Assembly (NCBI RefSeq): GCF_000190735.1 | Contig: NC_015177.1 | Span: 1,612,001-1,676,000, forward strand | Direction: 5' to 3' | DNA: 64,000 nucleotides | DNA from: Pseudopedobacter saltans DSM 12145 | Lineage (GTDB): Bacteria; Bacteroidota; Bacteroidia; Sphingobacteriales; Sphingobacteriaceae | Part shown: positions 36,406-45,810 of the stretch, one piece after another | Numbering within the stretch: the stretch's first letter is position 1 | Layout: each line of letters begins with the position of its first letter | Notes under the pieces: model-generated | Database searches by the model: none | Seen by the model: the letters and a program-made list of their open reading frames with translations, nothing else | Told to the model about the DNA's origin: nothing | Made by a program: the position numbers and the translations under genes

Positions 36406-37596
36406 TTATAAATTAAAATACTTCATAAAAGTTGCCAGGTCCTTATCTCCTCTTCCCGACAAACAAACCACTACATTTTCACCACCTTCGAATTTCATTT
36501 TCTCCAACTGAGCCAATGCATGTGCCGATTCTATTGCCGGTATTATTCCCTCTAGTTTTGACAATAACATACAAGCCTGCAAAGCTTCATCATCCGTAAT
36601 ACTTACATATTCGGCTCTCTTCACTTTATGTAAATGTGCATGCTGAGGCCCTATTCCAGGATAATCCAAACCGGCAGAAATAGAATATGGTTCTACTACC
36701 TGACCATCTTCTGTTTGCATTAATATTGTTTTTGAACCATGTAACACCCCTTCTTTTCCTAATTTTGATGTTGCGGCAGAATGTCCTGATTCTATACCCA
36801 ATCCGGCAGCTTCAGCAGCAATCAGTTTAACATTTTCATCATCAAGAAAATGATAAAACATTCCCATGGCATTACTTCCTCCGCCCACACAAGCCAACAC
36901 ATAATCAGGAAATTCTGATCCGGTATGCTCTTTTAATTGCTTTTTGGTTTCTTCGGAGATGATTGATTGAAATTGAGCTACCATCTCTGGATAAGGATGG
37001 GGCCCCACTACCGAACCTATAATGTAATGAGTATCTTCCGGATTGTTTATCCAGTCTCTCATTGCCTCATTTGTAGCGTCTTTTAAGGTTTTACTTCCAG
37101 ACGTAGATGGTATAACCGTTGCTCCCATCATTTTCATACGAGCTACATTTGGAGCCTGACGTTCTATGTCTATCTCTCCCATATACACTACACATTCCAA
37201 CCCTTTTAACGCACACACTGTAGCCGTTGCTACGCCATGCTGTCCGGCACCTGTTTCTGCTATAATCCTCTTCTTACCTAGTTTTTGGGCCAATAAAATT
37301 TGCCCTACTGTATTGTTAACTTTATGCGCTCCGGTATGGTTAAGGTCTTCCCTTTTCAGGAAAATATTCGCCCCGTATCTTTCAGATAATCTTCTGGCGT
37401 AATAAAGTGGCGAAGGGCGTCCAACATAATCTTTCAATAAAGATTTAAACTCTTTCTGGAAATCTTCGCTTGCAATAATGGATTCATAATTCAATCTTAG
37501 TTCTTCTACATTCGGATAAAGCATCTCAGGAATGTAAGCTCCTCCAAAATCCCCATAATATCCATTTTCGGATATTCTGTATTTACTATTTCCCAT
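36406..37596 (-). CDS. trpB: Tryptophan synthase beta chain
   Basis: 396 residues. The PLP-binding Lys is in [20 protein letters not shown], the active-site Glu in [20 protein letters not shown], the phosphate loop in [15 protein letters not shown] and GRGDKDL at the C terminus. It joins indole with serine. ATG 37596 is 1 nt from the end of trpF. Confidence 0.98.
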   Translation of the reverse strand: MGNSKYRISENGYYGDFGGAYIPEMLYPNVEELRLNYESIIASEDFQKEFKSLLKDYVGRPSPLYYARRLSERYGANIFLKREDLNHTGAHKVNNTVGQILLAQKLGKKRIIAETGAGQHGVATATVCALKGLECVVYMGEIDIERQAPNVARMKMMGATVIPSTSGSKTLKDATNEAMRDWINNPEDTHYIIGSVVGPHPYPEMVAQFQSIISEETKKQLKEHTGSEFPDYVLACVGGGSNAMGMFYHFLDDENVKLIAAEAAGLGIESGHSAATSKLGKEGVLHGSKTILMQTEDGQVVEPYSISAGLDYPGIGPQHAHLHKVKRAEYVSITDDEALQACMLLSKLEGIIPAIESAHALAQLEKMKFEGGENVVVCLSGRGDKDLATFMKYFNL

Positions 37597-37597
37597 G

Positions 37598-38221
37598 TTA
37601 TTCTCTTATATTTTTTAATGCTTTTTCAAGCAGTTCTACATTTTTTATTCCCGGTTCTATTTCAAATTTCGAATTCAGATCAACAGCATATAGTTGTGAA
37701 TGATTCAATTCCCTGGCCTTTTCCAGGTTTTCAACATCTAGTCCACCGCTCAGGAAGAAAGGTTTGCTTAGCTGGTATTTGTTTAAAATATCCCAGCCAA
37801 ATGTTTTACCTGAACCTCCGTAATTTATTGTTTTTGTATCGAACAAAAAGAAATCAACTACATCTTCGAAAGCTTTCAGACTTTCGAAATCAAAATTTTC
37901 ATCAACACCAAAAGCTTTGATAATAGAAAATCCCTCTTTCTTAATTTCTGTACAAAACTCGGGACTTTCATCTCCATGTAATTGAACGGTGGAAATTCCA
38001 TATATTCTGCTAAATTCCACTACTTCATTTACATGTGCATTTACAAAGACTGCTACTTTTCTTATCCGCGGATCGATATTTTGTATATGCTGTCTTTCGA
38101 AATCGAGCCCTACAAATCTTTTTGATTTTGGATAAAAGATAAATCCCATAAAATCCGGAGACAGGGCTGAAACTTCAGCAATATTTCTTTCATACTTCAT
38201 CCCACAAATCTTAACCTTCAT
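37598..38221 (-). CDS. trpF: Phosphoribosylanthranilate isomerase
   Basis: 207 residues. [20 protein letters not shown] holds the catalytic Cys, [13 protein letters not shown] and [12 protein letters not shown] the substrate sites, [20 protein letters not shown] the catalytic Asp, and [13 protein letters not shown] the phosphate loop. It sits between trpD (3-nt gap) and trpB (1-nt gap); trpC is not in this operon. Confidence 0.95.
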   Translation of the reverse strand: MKVKICGMKYERNIAEVSALSPDFMGFIFYPKSKRFVGLDFERQHIQNIDPRIRKVAVFVNAHVNEVVEFSRIYGISTVQLHGDESPEFCTEIKKEGFSIIKAFGVDENFDFESLKAFEDVVDFFLFDTKTINYGGSGKTFGWDILNKYQLSKPFFLSGGLDVENLEKARELNHSQLYAVDLNSKFEIEPGIKNVELLEKALKNIRE

Positions 38222-38224
38222 CTC

Positions 38225-39223
38225 CTAGTTTGAAATTGATATTAATTTATTAAATGACTTTTTGGCATTACCGGATAGTAACGACTCCTCTGCCTTATAA
38301 TAACAATCGGCAAATGATAAACCCGGCTCCATGGTATTAATCGCCAAAGCCGCATTTACTAAAACCACATTATTTTGTTCTGTTGTTGCCTGATTATTCA
38401 ATACATCCTGAAAAATACTGGCTGAATCTTCCACGGTAGACCCTCCGGCTATGGTTGAAGGATCTATCTTTTCAAAACCCAGAGATTCTATCTGATAAAT
38501 TTTCTCTCCGCCATTAGAAAAGACTTTGAAGTCGCAGGTTAAAGAAACTTCGTCGTATCCTTCCAGTGCATGAAGAATGGTGTAATTTGTATTAGATTGC
38601 TGATATAGATAAGCGTATAATCTCGCTAACTCTAGACTAAATACACCTACTATTTGGTTCTGTGGTTTGGCCGGATTAATCATCGGTCCCAACATATTGA
38701 AAAATGTTTTTATCCCCAACGCTTTTCTTATTGGAGCTACATTTTTCATAGCCGGATGAAATAATGGAGCATGTAAGAAACAGATTCCAGCCTGATCGAG
38801 GCTCTTATGCAGCGCGCTCATATCGTTCGTAAACTTATAGCCCAGATATTCCATTACGTTAGACGATCCACAACCCGAGGAAACCCCGTAATTACCGTGT
38901 TTAGCAACATGATATCCAGCTCCTGCAACAACAAAAGAAGCCAGCGTGGAAATATTAAAAGTGTCCTTGCCGTCTCCGCCTGTACCGCAAAGATCTATCA
39001 GGTTAAACTCCTTATTCAAATCTACCTGAAGGCTTAGCTCGAGCATAGCGTCCCTAAAACCAGAAAGTTCTTCTATAGTGATGTTCCTCATACAATATGC
39101 GGTAATAAAAGCCGTCATCTGGCTTTCATTAAATGCTCCTGAGGTCATTTTCGTCAGAATTTCTTTAGACTGTTCGCGAGTAAAAGTCTTATGTTCGAAT
39201 AGTGTGTTTAATATCTGTTTCAT
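38225..39223 (-). CDS. trpD: Anthranilate phosphoribosyltransferase
   Basis: 332 residues. LIDLCGTGGDGKDTFNISTL (phosphoribosyl diphosphate loop), KHGNYGVSSGCGSSNVMEYLG, HPAMKNVAPIRKALGIKTFFN and GPMINPA are all characteristic. First structural gene of this trp operon, immediately behind the attenuator-like leader. trpE and trpG, which usually precede it, are not present here. Confidence 0.96.
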   Translation of the reverse strand: MKQILNTLFEHKTFTREQSKEILTKMTSGAFNESQMTAFITAYCMRNITIEELSGFRDAMLELSLQVDLNKEFNLIDLCGTGGDGKDTFNISTLASFVVAGAGYHVAKHGNYGVSSGCGSSNVMEYLGYKFTNDMSALHKSLDQAGICFLHAPLFHPAMKNVAPIRKALGIKTFFNMLGPMINPAKPQNQIVGVFSLELARLYAYLYQQSNTNYTILHALEGYDEVSLTCDFKVFSNGGEKIYQIESLGFEKIDPSTIAGGSTVEDSASIFQDVLNNQATTEQNNVVLVNAALAINTMEPGLSFADCYYKAEESLLSGNAKKSFNKLISISN

Positions 39224-39281
39224 ACGTCTATTTCCTTATCTTTTTTATCAGATGGACTTATAATATTTCTTAAAAACGCAA

Positions 39282-39315
39282 TTAAAAAAAAAGGGCAACC
39301 AAATTGGCAGCCCTT
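39282..39315 (-). terminator. trp attenuator terminator hairpin
   Basis: On the minus strand AAGGGCTGCCA pairs with TGGTTGCCCTT (one mismatch, one G-U pair) across a short loop, followed by a run of nine T. It is 59 nt before the trpD ATG and 35 nt past the leader-peptide stop, so it can terminate before the structural genes. Confidence 0.85.
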
Positions 39316-39350
39316 CAAGTATTTTTATGTAGTTATATACAGCAGGTTGC

Positions 39351-39401
39351 CTACGATAAATCGCAGATCCACCAACCAATATTTACTACAGTGTTTACCA
39401 T
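39351..39401 (-). CDS. trpL: Trp leader peptide (attenuator)
   Basis: A 16-residue open frame, MVNTVVNIGWWICDLS, with two adjacent TGG codons (39369-39374), followed by the terminator hairpin at 39282-39315 and then trpD. The GGCAACC just after the stop (39345-39351, minus strand) is an exact complement of the 3' arm of the terminator and a 6-of-7 match to its 5' arm, so it can act as an anti-terminator strand. GGTTG over the Trp codons can pair with CAACC of the same segment. This is the full layout of a ribosome-mediated attenuator. Too short for gene callers. Expression is not shown, and the assignment is by structure. Confidence 0.8.
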   Translation of the reverse strand: MVNTVVNIGWWICDLS

Positions 39402-39462
39402 TTCTTTACTTATGTTACAAATATGATAATTAATTCAAAAGTTTAAAAATATTTTTCAAGAA

Positions 39463-39771
39463 TTATTTATCGTTCGCTGTTTTTTTCTTTGTTTCTTTTA
39501 AACCTGCAACCGGCATATTAAAAATCAGGGTGGTATCTGGTTTATATACCCTCATAGCGAAATTTCCTTCCGGCTTTAATATCGGCATATTATCCTCTGG
39601 CTGTGATGCTATCCGCTGATGCATCCTCACCGAATCCTTTAGCCTAAAAGGACGTTTGTCCAATTTCGGAGCGGGTAATTCTATCCGCGGTTTAGCATCT
39701 TCTTTTTCCTGGGAAAAAGACAATGTACTTGTTGCAAGCAACAATATTAAAAGTAACAGCTTCTTATTCAT
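39463..39771 (-). CDS. Small secreted protein, unknown
   Basis: 102 residues with a signal peptide (MNKKLLLLILLLATSTLSFSQ). The mature part is basic and proline-rich (IELPAPKLDKRPFRLKDSVR) with no recognised domain. An ATG two codons upstream (39777) is an equal start; MNKK is the more usual form. It precedes the trp leader by only 61 nt and has no obvious terminator between, so some readthrough into the trp leader is possible. Confidence 0.65.
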   Translation of the reverse strand: MNKKLLLLILLLATSTLSFSQEKEDAKPRIELPAPKLDKRPFRLKDSVRMHQRIASQPEDNMPILKPEGNFAMRVYKPDTTLIFNMPVAGLKETKKKTANDK

Positions 39772-39875
39772 ATACAAGCGTTTAACTAAAACAAGATATA
39801 AATTACACCTGTCAAATCAAAACGGATATATCAGCTTCTGCTTGCTCAACGAAACCTATTTATTTAGAACCAATG

Positions 39876-40691
39876 CTACTTTATCAGAGGATCTTTTTCT
39901 TTTGCAAAAACGTTATAAACTAATTTATCCAGTACAGACGGTAAAAATTTCTGCAGAAAAACGGTCAGCTTGCCTTGTCCCGTCATAATCAAATCGCGCT
40001 TTCTCTTCTGTAATCCGTTTACAATTATTTTTGCCACTTCTTCCGATGTCATCATTTTACCTTCATCCATACTGGTTTCTCCCTGCGAAACGGCATTTTT
40101 ATTCAAAGCGACATTTCGGATATTTGATGCTGTAAATCCGGGACAAGCTGTCATTACATGCAAACCAGTTTTCAGATTCTCTACCCTAAGAGATTCCAGA
40201 AAGCCATTCATTGCAAATTTCGATGCTGAGTACCCGGTTCTTCCCGGCAAACCTTTATATCCCGCTATTGAAGATACACCTATAACCGAGCCTTTAGATT
40301 TTAGTAGTTCTGGCAACGCATATTTTGTACAATAAACAGTTCCCCAGAAATTGATATCCATTATCTGTTTCAGTACCTCTAAATCCAAATCATTGAATAA
40401 AGCCCGCATTGATATTCCGGCATTATTAACCAAAACGTCAATGCTCCCCATCGAATAAACAGCCTGATTTATAAAATTTTGACAATCTTCTTCATTAGTC
40501 ACATCCAATTGTATAGCTAATGATTTTACTCCATATTTTTTAATGATATCATCAGATATCTCACAAAGCTTTACATATTGTCTCGCTCCCAAGACTACAT
40601 TTGCTCCACGGCTTGCAAACTCTTCCGCCAAAGATTTCCCTATTCCGCTGGATGCTCCTGTTATTAAAACAACTTTATTTTTTAAGTCCAT
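39876..40691 (-). CDS. Short-chain dehydrogenase/reductase
   Basis: 271 residues. NAD(P)-binding ITGASSGIGKSLAEEF (about 9-24), NNAGISMR, catalytic Ser in VIGVSSIAGYKGLPG and YSASKFAMNGFLESL (Tyr-x3-Lys). The C-terminal part is the extended form seen in membrane-associated SDRs (FLQKFLPSVLDKLVYNVF). Substrate unknown. It follows recR by 29 nt in the same direction. Confidence 0.9.
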   Translation of the reverse strand: MDLKNKVVLITGASSGIGKSLAEEFASRGANVVLGARQYVKLCEISDDIIKKYGVKSLAIQLDVTNEEDCQNFINQAVYSMGSIDVLVNNAGISMRALFNDLDLEVLKQIMDINFWGTVYCTKYALPELLKSKGSVIGVSSIAGYKGLPGRTGYSASKFAMNGFLESLRVENLKTGLHVMTACPGFTASNIRNVALNKNAVSQGETSMDEGKMMTSEEVAKIIVNGLQKRKRDLIMTGQGKLTVFLQKFLPSVLDKLVYNVFAKEKDPLIK

Positions 40692-40720
40692 TATTTCGAT
40701 TTACTGAAATTCGTAGATAA

Positions 40721-41338
40721 TTATTTCATGAGGGTGTTTTCGTAAGGTACTCTGGTTGCAATAGATCTTCCAAGAGTTATTTCATCTGCATATTCTATTT
40801 CTCCCCCGAAAGCAATTCCCCTTGCAATTGTGCTTATTTTAATATTAAAATCTTTCAATTTTTTATGCAGGTAGAAAATGGTAGTATCGCCTTCCATTGT
40901 CGCACTAAGGGCAAAAATAATTTCCTGGATCTCTCCTGATTTTATTCTCTCCAAGAGAGATTCTATTGTCAAATCTGCCGGGCCAATGCCATCCATAGGC
41001 GAAATCAGGCCATTTAATACATGATATAATCCCTGATATTGGTGCGTATTTTCTATAGCCATTACATCCCTCGTATCTTCTACCACACAGATTATTGTGG
41101 AATCTCTTTTTGGTGAAAGGCAGATTTCGCACACATTATTATCAGAAATATTGTGGCATTTCTGACAATATTTAATATTGTCTTTTAGCGTAGTGAGACT
41201 GTTACTGAATTGATGCACTTCAGCCGAGCTATTTTTCAGTAAATGAAGCACCAAACGTAAAGCTGTTTTCTTACCTACTCCGGGCAATTTGGAAAACTCT
41301 TCAACTGCGTTCTCTAATAGTTTAGAGGAAAAATTCAT
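40721..41338 (-). CDS. recR: Recombination mediator RecR
   Basis: 205 residues. The N-terminal helix-hairpin region ([17 protein letters not shown]), the zinc finger [17 protein letters not shown] (four Cys), and the Toprim domain with [14 protein letters not shown] and [14 protein letters not shown] are all present. It acts with RecF/RecO in loading RecA at gaps. Probably co-transcribed with the SDR gene. Confidence 0.97.
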   Translation of the reverse strand: MNFSSKLLENAVEEFSKLPGVGKKTALRLVLHLLKNSSAEVHQFSNSLTTLKDNIKYCQKCHNISDNNVCEICLSPKRDSTIICVVEDTRDVMAIENTHQYQGLYHVLNGLISPMDGIGPADLTIESLLERIKSGEIQEIIFALSATMEGDTTIFYLHKKLKDFNIKISTIARGIAFGGEIEYADEITLGRSIATRVPYENTLMK

Positions 41339-41644
41339 GGTGCAAAAATACGGAATATATAGCTGAAATAATTAAAAGAGTCTAAAATCATAAGCCTTCT
41401 TGCTTGATAACATTTTGAATTCAACAGCTATTGCAGAACTGTTGTAAGGCGCATTTAGCGGTGATCTTCCTTAAACTCCATCATTTCAAAACGCTGGCTA
41501 AAAATCAAAAAAAAATTTATATTAAGAGCTTTGTACCAGCACTATACGGATAAAAACAGCATTCCAGCAATGGAAATTTACTTTATAAACAAAACTTATT
41601 AGGTATAAATCTGTATCTTAATTTGGGATTAAATTGAAGATTAT
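41339..41644. other. Intergenic region between divergent recR and LOG-like genes
   Basis: 306 bases with no open frame or clear repeat. I found no convincing TTTG-N19-TAnnTTTG pair for either gene; AATTTGGG near 41622 may belong to a weak -7 box of the plus-strand gene. Confidence 0.4.
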
Positions 41645-42349
41645 ATGGTTAATGACGATAAAATAAGAAGTGCTTTTGAAAATAAAACATGGCAAGAGAT
41701 TAAGGTTACCGATTCGTGGCAAATCTTCAAAATTATGGCCGAATTCGTGGATGGATTCGAAAAATTAGCAAAGATAGGCCCCTGCGTTTCCATATTTGGT
41801 TCTGCAAGAACTTCCCATGATAACAAATATTATCAGATGGCTGTAAAGATCGGCGAACTATTAACTGAAAGAGGCTATGGGGTGATTACAGGAGGCGGCC
41901 CCGGAATTATGGAAGCAGGAAATAAAGGAGCCTTCGAAGCTGGGGGGAAATCTGTTGGATTAAATATTGAATTGCCTTTTGAACAGTTTCACAACAGATA
42001 TATAGACAGGGACAAATTAATGGAATTTGATTATTTTTTTGTTCGCAAGGTAATGTTTATGAAATATTCGCAGGGATACATCGTATTACCTGGTGGCTTT
42101 GGTACTTTGGATGAACTTTTTGAAGCCATCACTCTTATCCAAACCGGTAAAATTGCCAGATTCCCTATTGTTCTTGTCGGATCTGACTATTGGAAAGGTC
42201 TGCTTGATTGGGTGGAGCAAACAATCTTAAAGGAAAAGAATATTAGTCCAGAAGATTTAAACCTGTACCGTATTGTGGATACAGCCGAAGAAGCAGCGGA
42301 ACATATCTTCAGATTCTATGATAAATATGTACTTAAACCCAATTTTTAG
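41645..42349 (+). CDS. TIGR00730-type Rossmann protein (LOG-like)
   Basis: 234 residues. SIFGSARTSHDNKYYQMAVKI, GYGVITGGGPGIMEAGNKGA and YIVLPGGFGTLDELFE are the PGGxGTxxE and GGGxGxM signatures of the LOG/lysine decarboxylase-like family. Members hydrolyse nucleoside 5'-monophosphates (cytokinin riboside phosphate in plants). Here a nucleotide salvage or cleavage role is likely. Single gene with a terminator at 42437-42506. Confidence 0.92.
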   Translation: MVNDDKIRSAFENKTWQEIKVTDSWQIFKIMAEFVDGFEKLAKIGPCVSIFGSARTSHDNKYYQMAVKIGELLTERGYGVITGGGPGIMEAGNKGAFEAGGKSVGLNIELPFEQFHNRYIDRDKLMEFDYFFVRKVMFMKYSQGYIVLPGGFGTLDELFEAITLIQTGKIARFPIVLVGSDYWKGLLDWVEQTILKEKNISPEDLNLYRIVDTAEEAAEHIFRFYDKYVLKPNF

Positions 42350-42436
42350 TTTAATCTGTGCTTAATTTTCAAGTTTGGGTCTAAGAATCAGACTATAATT
42401 CCGTTCTAAAAGGGTGACTATATTACACCAATTAGG

Positions 42437-42506
42437 AGAGGGTATCCAAAAAGACTAAAACAGTTGATATTTCAACAACAAATAATGTTTTCTGATACCC
42501 TCTTTT
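42437..42506 (+). terminator. Terminator after the LOG-like gene
   Basis: AGAGGGTATC (42437-42446) pairs with GATACCCTCT (42494-42503) around a 47-nt loop that holds a small inner hairpin (GTTGA/TCAAC), followed by TTTTA. Long-looped but the stem is perfect. Confidence 0.65.
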
Positions 42507-42516
42507 ATTTTGGTTC

Positions 42517-43002
42517 TTATTTAGCTCTTCCGCTCTCTTTATCTTTCTTCCTTCCGATAAGATAACCTGTTCCGGCTCCCAACACACCACCTATTGCTGC
42601 TCCTCTACCATCTTTTTTATCTATCAGGATACCTGTTACGGCTCCGGCACCAGCGCCAATTGCCGCACCTTTAGCCGCAGCGCTCCAACCTTTCTTTTGT
42701 TGCTGAGCAGTAGCCGTACCACTGCTTGTTGCCGCAGCTGGGGTATGATTAACTACTGTCACGTTTTTTGTCGCACTGGCTCTACCTTCAGCCCTTGCCT
42801 GTTCCAATTCCCGCTCTTTTAAAGCTTCTTCTTTTTTTGCGGCTTCTGCGCGTTCAAAACTATCCAGTTTTAAACTGTCTCTAATAATTTTTACCGAATC
42901 TTTAATCGTAAATGTGTTATGCGACCCCGGCGAATTATTAGCATTGCCAGAACAAGCCGAAACTCCGGCAGCTAAACCCATTATTACTATTAACTTTTTC
43001 AT
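42517..43002 (-). CDS. Glycine-zipper lipoprotein
   Basis: 161 residues from ATG 43002, the start that gives a lipoprotein signal peptide (MKKLIVIMGLAAGVSAC). The middle has a charged coiled-coil-like stretch (RAEAAKKEEALKERELEQAR) and the C terminus a glycine-zipper (GAAIGAGAGAVTGIL and GGVLGAGTGYLIG) of the kind that inserts in membranes, as in YMGG/Rick17kDa-like proteins. Function unknown; envelope role likely. Confidence 0.82.
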   Translation of the reverse strand: MKKLIVIMGLAAGVSACSGNANNSPGSHNTFTIKDSVKIIRDSLKLDSFERAEAAKKEEALKERELEQARAEGRASATKNVTVVNHTPAAATSSGTATAQQQKKGWSAAAKGAAIGAGAGAVTGILIDKKDGRGAAIGGVLGAGTGYLIGRKKDKESGRAK

Positions 43003-43136
43003 CTGTTTAATTTTTAGTGTCCGGTACAATTTTTAAATTTTAAGGACTCAGCTATTAACTCTTCCTCTCTAATTTTATTGTACTGTATTTCCCTCACATA
43101 AGAAAAAACGATGCCAATTTGGTTTTATTGCCGGAT

Positions 43137-43724
43137 CTAAAGCAAAATAGAACGGCTAATTTTCTTATCTATAGTAATATAGCCGGGATATTTTATTGCA
43201 GCTCCTGCTACATAAATAACAGGCTTAATCTTAATAGTAAGCAAACCTACGTCTTCTTTATCAGACTTTAATGCTCTAAAAGTATCCTCGAGCTGGCCAT
43301 TGGTTAAAAGTTCATAGACATTGGCCTTCAGTGTTACAGGTACCACAACAGATTCGCCAGCTCCTACGCTTACTTTTTGATTAACCACACCTTCTGCTAA
43401 TTGCTTTTGTTGAAGCAAAACGATGTATTCGAATTGATTTATTGACGCCTTATTGGTAGTTGGATTGTCTATCGCCAAATTTACCCGTCCCTCGAATGGA
43501 ATATTCTTACGCAGTAACCCAAGCGCTATACCTGGTGCTGCCGATAAATCTATCGTGTTTTGATTGATAATCTTATTTAAAGCCACTCCTGCTACATAAA
43601 TACTGTCTATTGATTTTAAATCGTATTTACACTTTCCCAAAGCTTTAATCTCTCTTGTTTGTCTGTTAACTCCGCAAGCAGTAATAGTAATCAACATTGC
43701 CAGCGCTATCCATATTTTTTTCAT
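43137..43724 (-). CDS. LEA14-like lipoprotein
   Basis: 195 residues with a lipoprotein signal peptide (MKKIWIALAMLITITAC). The body NLAIDNPTTNKASINQFEYI followed by GVVNQKVSVGAGESVVVPV fits the LEA2/WHy domain pattern. Function in bacteria is unknown. Confidence 0.78.
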   Translation of the reverse strand: MKKIWIALAMLITITACGVNRQTREIKALGKCKYDLKSIDSIYVAGVALNKIINQNTIDLSAAPGIALGLLRKNIPFEGRVNLAIDNPTTNKASINQFEYIVLLQQKQLAEGVVNQKVSVGAGESVVVPVTLKANVYELLTNGQLEDTFRALKSDKEDVGLLTIKIKPVIYVAGAAIKYPGYITIDKKISRSILL

Positions 43725-43793
43725 AATTTCAAATTCTAGATTGTATTATAAACCGTTTAAAGCCGAATTTATTTTGCAAAAAGCTATCCAATT

Positions 43794-44189
43794 TTATTCC
43801 TTTTCTGCAACTATCTGAATAGTATTGTTATCCATAGTTTCAAACGTCAGTTTATTTGTCTCCAATTTTTTTATCAGAAAAGGAATCTTTCTTTTCATTC
43901 CTCCTTCTAAAACCTCTTCATAACGTATAATATCCCCTTCTAGCCTATAAGTTCCTTCAGAAAGCACTTTATCTTCCGAGAAGATGGTCAGCTTATTTTC
44001 CCCTGTTATTACCAAATAAGGATGTTTCTTCTGTAATTCGGCTCCTTCTTGTATTAACGGTGGATTTTCTTTAAGATGAGACACTTTTTTATAGATCCAT
44101 TTTCCCTCCAGATCTTTTTCTGAAACTGAATTCCCGCAAGCAGACAGGAGTACTGTTAATAACAATAAATATTGAAGTATCTTTCTCAT
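43794..44189 (-). CDS. Lipocalin-like lipoprotein, unknown
   Basis: 131 residues with a lipoprotein signal peptide (MRKILQYLLLLTVLLSAC). The mature part LEGKWIYKKVSH, LVITGENKLTIFSEDKVLSEG and YRLEGDIIRYE is built of short antiparallel strands as in small lipocalin-like proteins of Bacteroidota. It overlaps the end of the DUF1905 gene by 4 nt, so both are probably co-transcribed. Function unknown. Confidence 0.75.
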   Translation of the reverse strand: MRKILQYLLLLTVLLSACGNSVSEKDLEGKWIYKKVSHLKENPPLIQEGAELQKKHPYLVITGENKLTIFSEDKVLSEGTYRLEGDIIRYEEVLEGGMKRKIPFLIKKLETNKLTFETMDNNTIQIVAEKE

Positions 44190-44689
44190 TTTTTAAAAAA
44201 TCTAGTCATTTCGGAATAAGACCATTTATTATCCATCGCTGTTACTGTCTGAGATATGCGTTTTACTCTTGTATCCATTGTTTTAGCTTCCTGTATCCAT
44301 TTAATAAAATAATTCTGATGTGATTTGGCCATTGCATAAAAGTTTTGCAGCAAATGTTCCTCATCCTGTAAACAGTCCATCAAATCTGCAGGAATCGTCA
44401 TCTTAAATTCCCTATCTTCTTCAAGCATCAATAATACTTTATCTCCATCTGCTTTACCAAGATCTTTTCTTAGCTTTTGATTTATCGGGATAATAAAATC
44501 TCCGTTTCCATAGGGCAACAGAGCTATTCCTTTGATAGCAACATTATCTATACTTCCCTTAATCCGAAAAGATTTCTTATTATCCGGTTTTAAAGTGTTA
44601 GCAAATTCTGCAGGGATAAATACATAGGACCAATTTGTCTTCTCTCCTTTTTCTTTAAATTTTTCGATAAGGACTTCTAATGTATTCAT
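44186..44689 (-). CDS. DUF1905/YdeI-type protein
   Basis: 167 residues. WSYVFIPAEFANTLKPDNK and KSFRIKGSIDNVAIKGIALLP are the DUF1905 beta-barrel, and the C-terminal FIKWIQEAKTMDTRVKRI with KWSYSEMTRFF is the YdeI/OmpD-associated helical region. No signal peptide. Function unknown; the stop overlaps the start of the following lipoprotein gene. Confidence 0.85.
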   Translation of the reverse strand: MNTLEVLIEKFKEKGEKTNWSYVFIPAEFANTLKPDNKKSFRIKGSIDNVAIKGIALLPYGNGDFIIPINQKLRKDLGKADGDKVLLMLEEDREFKMTIPADLMDCLQDEEHLLQNFYAMAKSHQNYFIKWIQEAKTMDTRVKRISQTVTAMDNKWSYSEMTRFFKK

Positions 44690-44725
44690 TGCTCAAAAAT
44701 ATTAATAAAAATAAGTCGACAAATT

Positions 44726-45694
44726 TTATACCTTGAAAAGGCTATTGTATAATTCTACCTGTTTAGCGAAGAATCGGTCGGAGAGTTTACATGGAAAAGC
44801 ATCGAAAACATGAACGGCATCCGGTATTACTTCCAAGCTTACGGGAACTTTCGCTGTCAGCGGTTTCTTTGCATAGTCAATTCCCTCGTCCCTTAGCGGG
44901 TCTAAACCACATACTGTAATAAAAGCCGGAGGTAGTCTATCCAGAGAAGCATTTAGCAAATTAGCGTACGGCGATACGTTTTCCGGATCGGCAACTGTTT
45001 GTTCGCCCAAATAATGTATCCAACCGATATTGGAGTTAATACTATCCCATACCGGGCTGTCTGTAAATTCTTGTTTGGACGAGGTACCTGTTGCCGGAGT
45101 AATAGCAGGATAAATTAAAACCTGGTAACTGATTTCAGGACCGTTATAATCGCGGGACATTAACGTTAAAGCTGCAGCAATATTACCCCCGGCACTCGCT
45201 CCGGCAACCACAATCTTAGTCCTATCCAGAGATAAGATCTGTTCGGCTTTTGTATAAATCCAATATAATGCAGCAAAGGCATCTTCTACAGCAGCGGGGA
45301 AAGGATGTTCTGGTGCTTTTCTGTAATTTACTGAGATAACGACATAATCTATCAAAGACAACAACTTGAAAATTGCTGCGTCCATCTGTTCCGGCTCTCC
45401 TACAACAAAACCTCCCGAATGAAAATAAAGCAAAACAGGAGCATTTATCAACCCATTTTTACTATAAGTACGGATACTTACTTGATGACTTTCTTTACTT
45501 CCTTTAATCGTTATATTTTCAACTTCAATATTTTCAGGTGCCTTCTTTAGTGTTTTTTGTATTATCTGACGTCTTTGCGCCCTGATCTGTTGGGGATTAT
45601 TTTTGAATACGTCATGCGGTATATTCAGATTTGGAACATGTTCCAATATTTCCAGCAATCCTTTATTTATCCGCGATTTATCCATAGTTTGCAT
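44726..45694 (-). CDS. Alpha/beta hydrolase, hormone-sensitive lipase (HSL) family
   Basis: 322 residues. The oxyanion motif is HSGGFVVG (HGGG family, with Ser for the second Gly), the nucleophile is in VAGASAGGNIAAALTL (GxSxG), with the acid in VCGLDPLRDEGIDYA and the catalytic His in PDAVHVFDAFPC. No signal peptide, so probably a cytoplasmic carboxylesterase. ATG 45685 is an alternative start three codons in. Confidence 0.92.
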   Translation of the reverse strand: MQTMDKSRINKGLLEILEHVPNLNIPHDVFKNNPQQIRAQRRQIIQKTLKKAPENIEVENITIKGSKESHQVSIRTYSKNGLINAPVLLYFHSGGFVVGEPEQMDAAIFKLLSLIDYVVISVNYRKAPEHPFPAAVEDAFAALYWIYTKAEQILSLDRTKIVVAGASAGGNIAAALTLMSRDYNGPEISYQVLIYPAITPATGTSSKQEFTDSPVWDSINSNIGWIHYLGEQTVADPENVSPYANLLNASLDRLPPAFITVCGLDPLRDEGIDYAKKPLTAKVPVSLEVIPDAVHVFDAFPCKLSDRFFAKQVELYNSLFKV

Positions 45695-45782
45695 TGTTCG
45701 ATTGCAAGATACAAAGCTATAACACTAAATGCAGCATTATTTTTTAACATGCAAGCAGGCATTTATACTTAGCCTTTATTTA

Positions 45783-45790
45783 TAACTTTG
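45783..45790 (+). promoter_or_regulatory. -7 promoter box of the LysR gene
   Basis: TAACTTTG, exact TAnnTTTG, ending 20 nt before ATG 45811. No clear -33 box. Confidence 0.5.
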
Positions 45791-45810
45791 TTTTCAATAC
45801 CCAGAAACAG

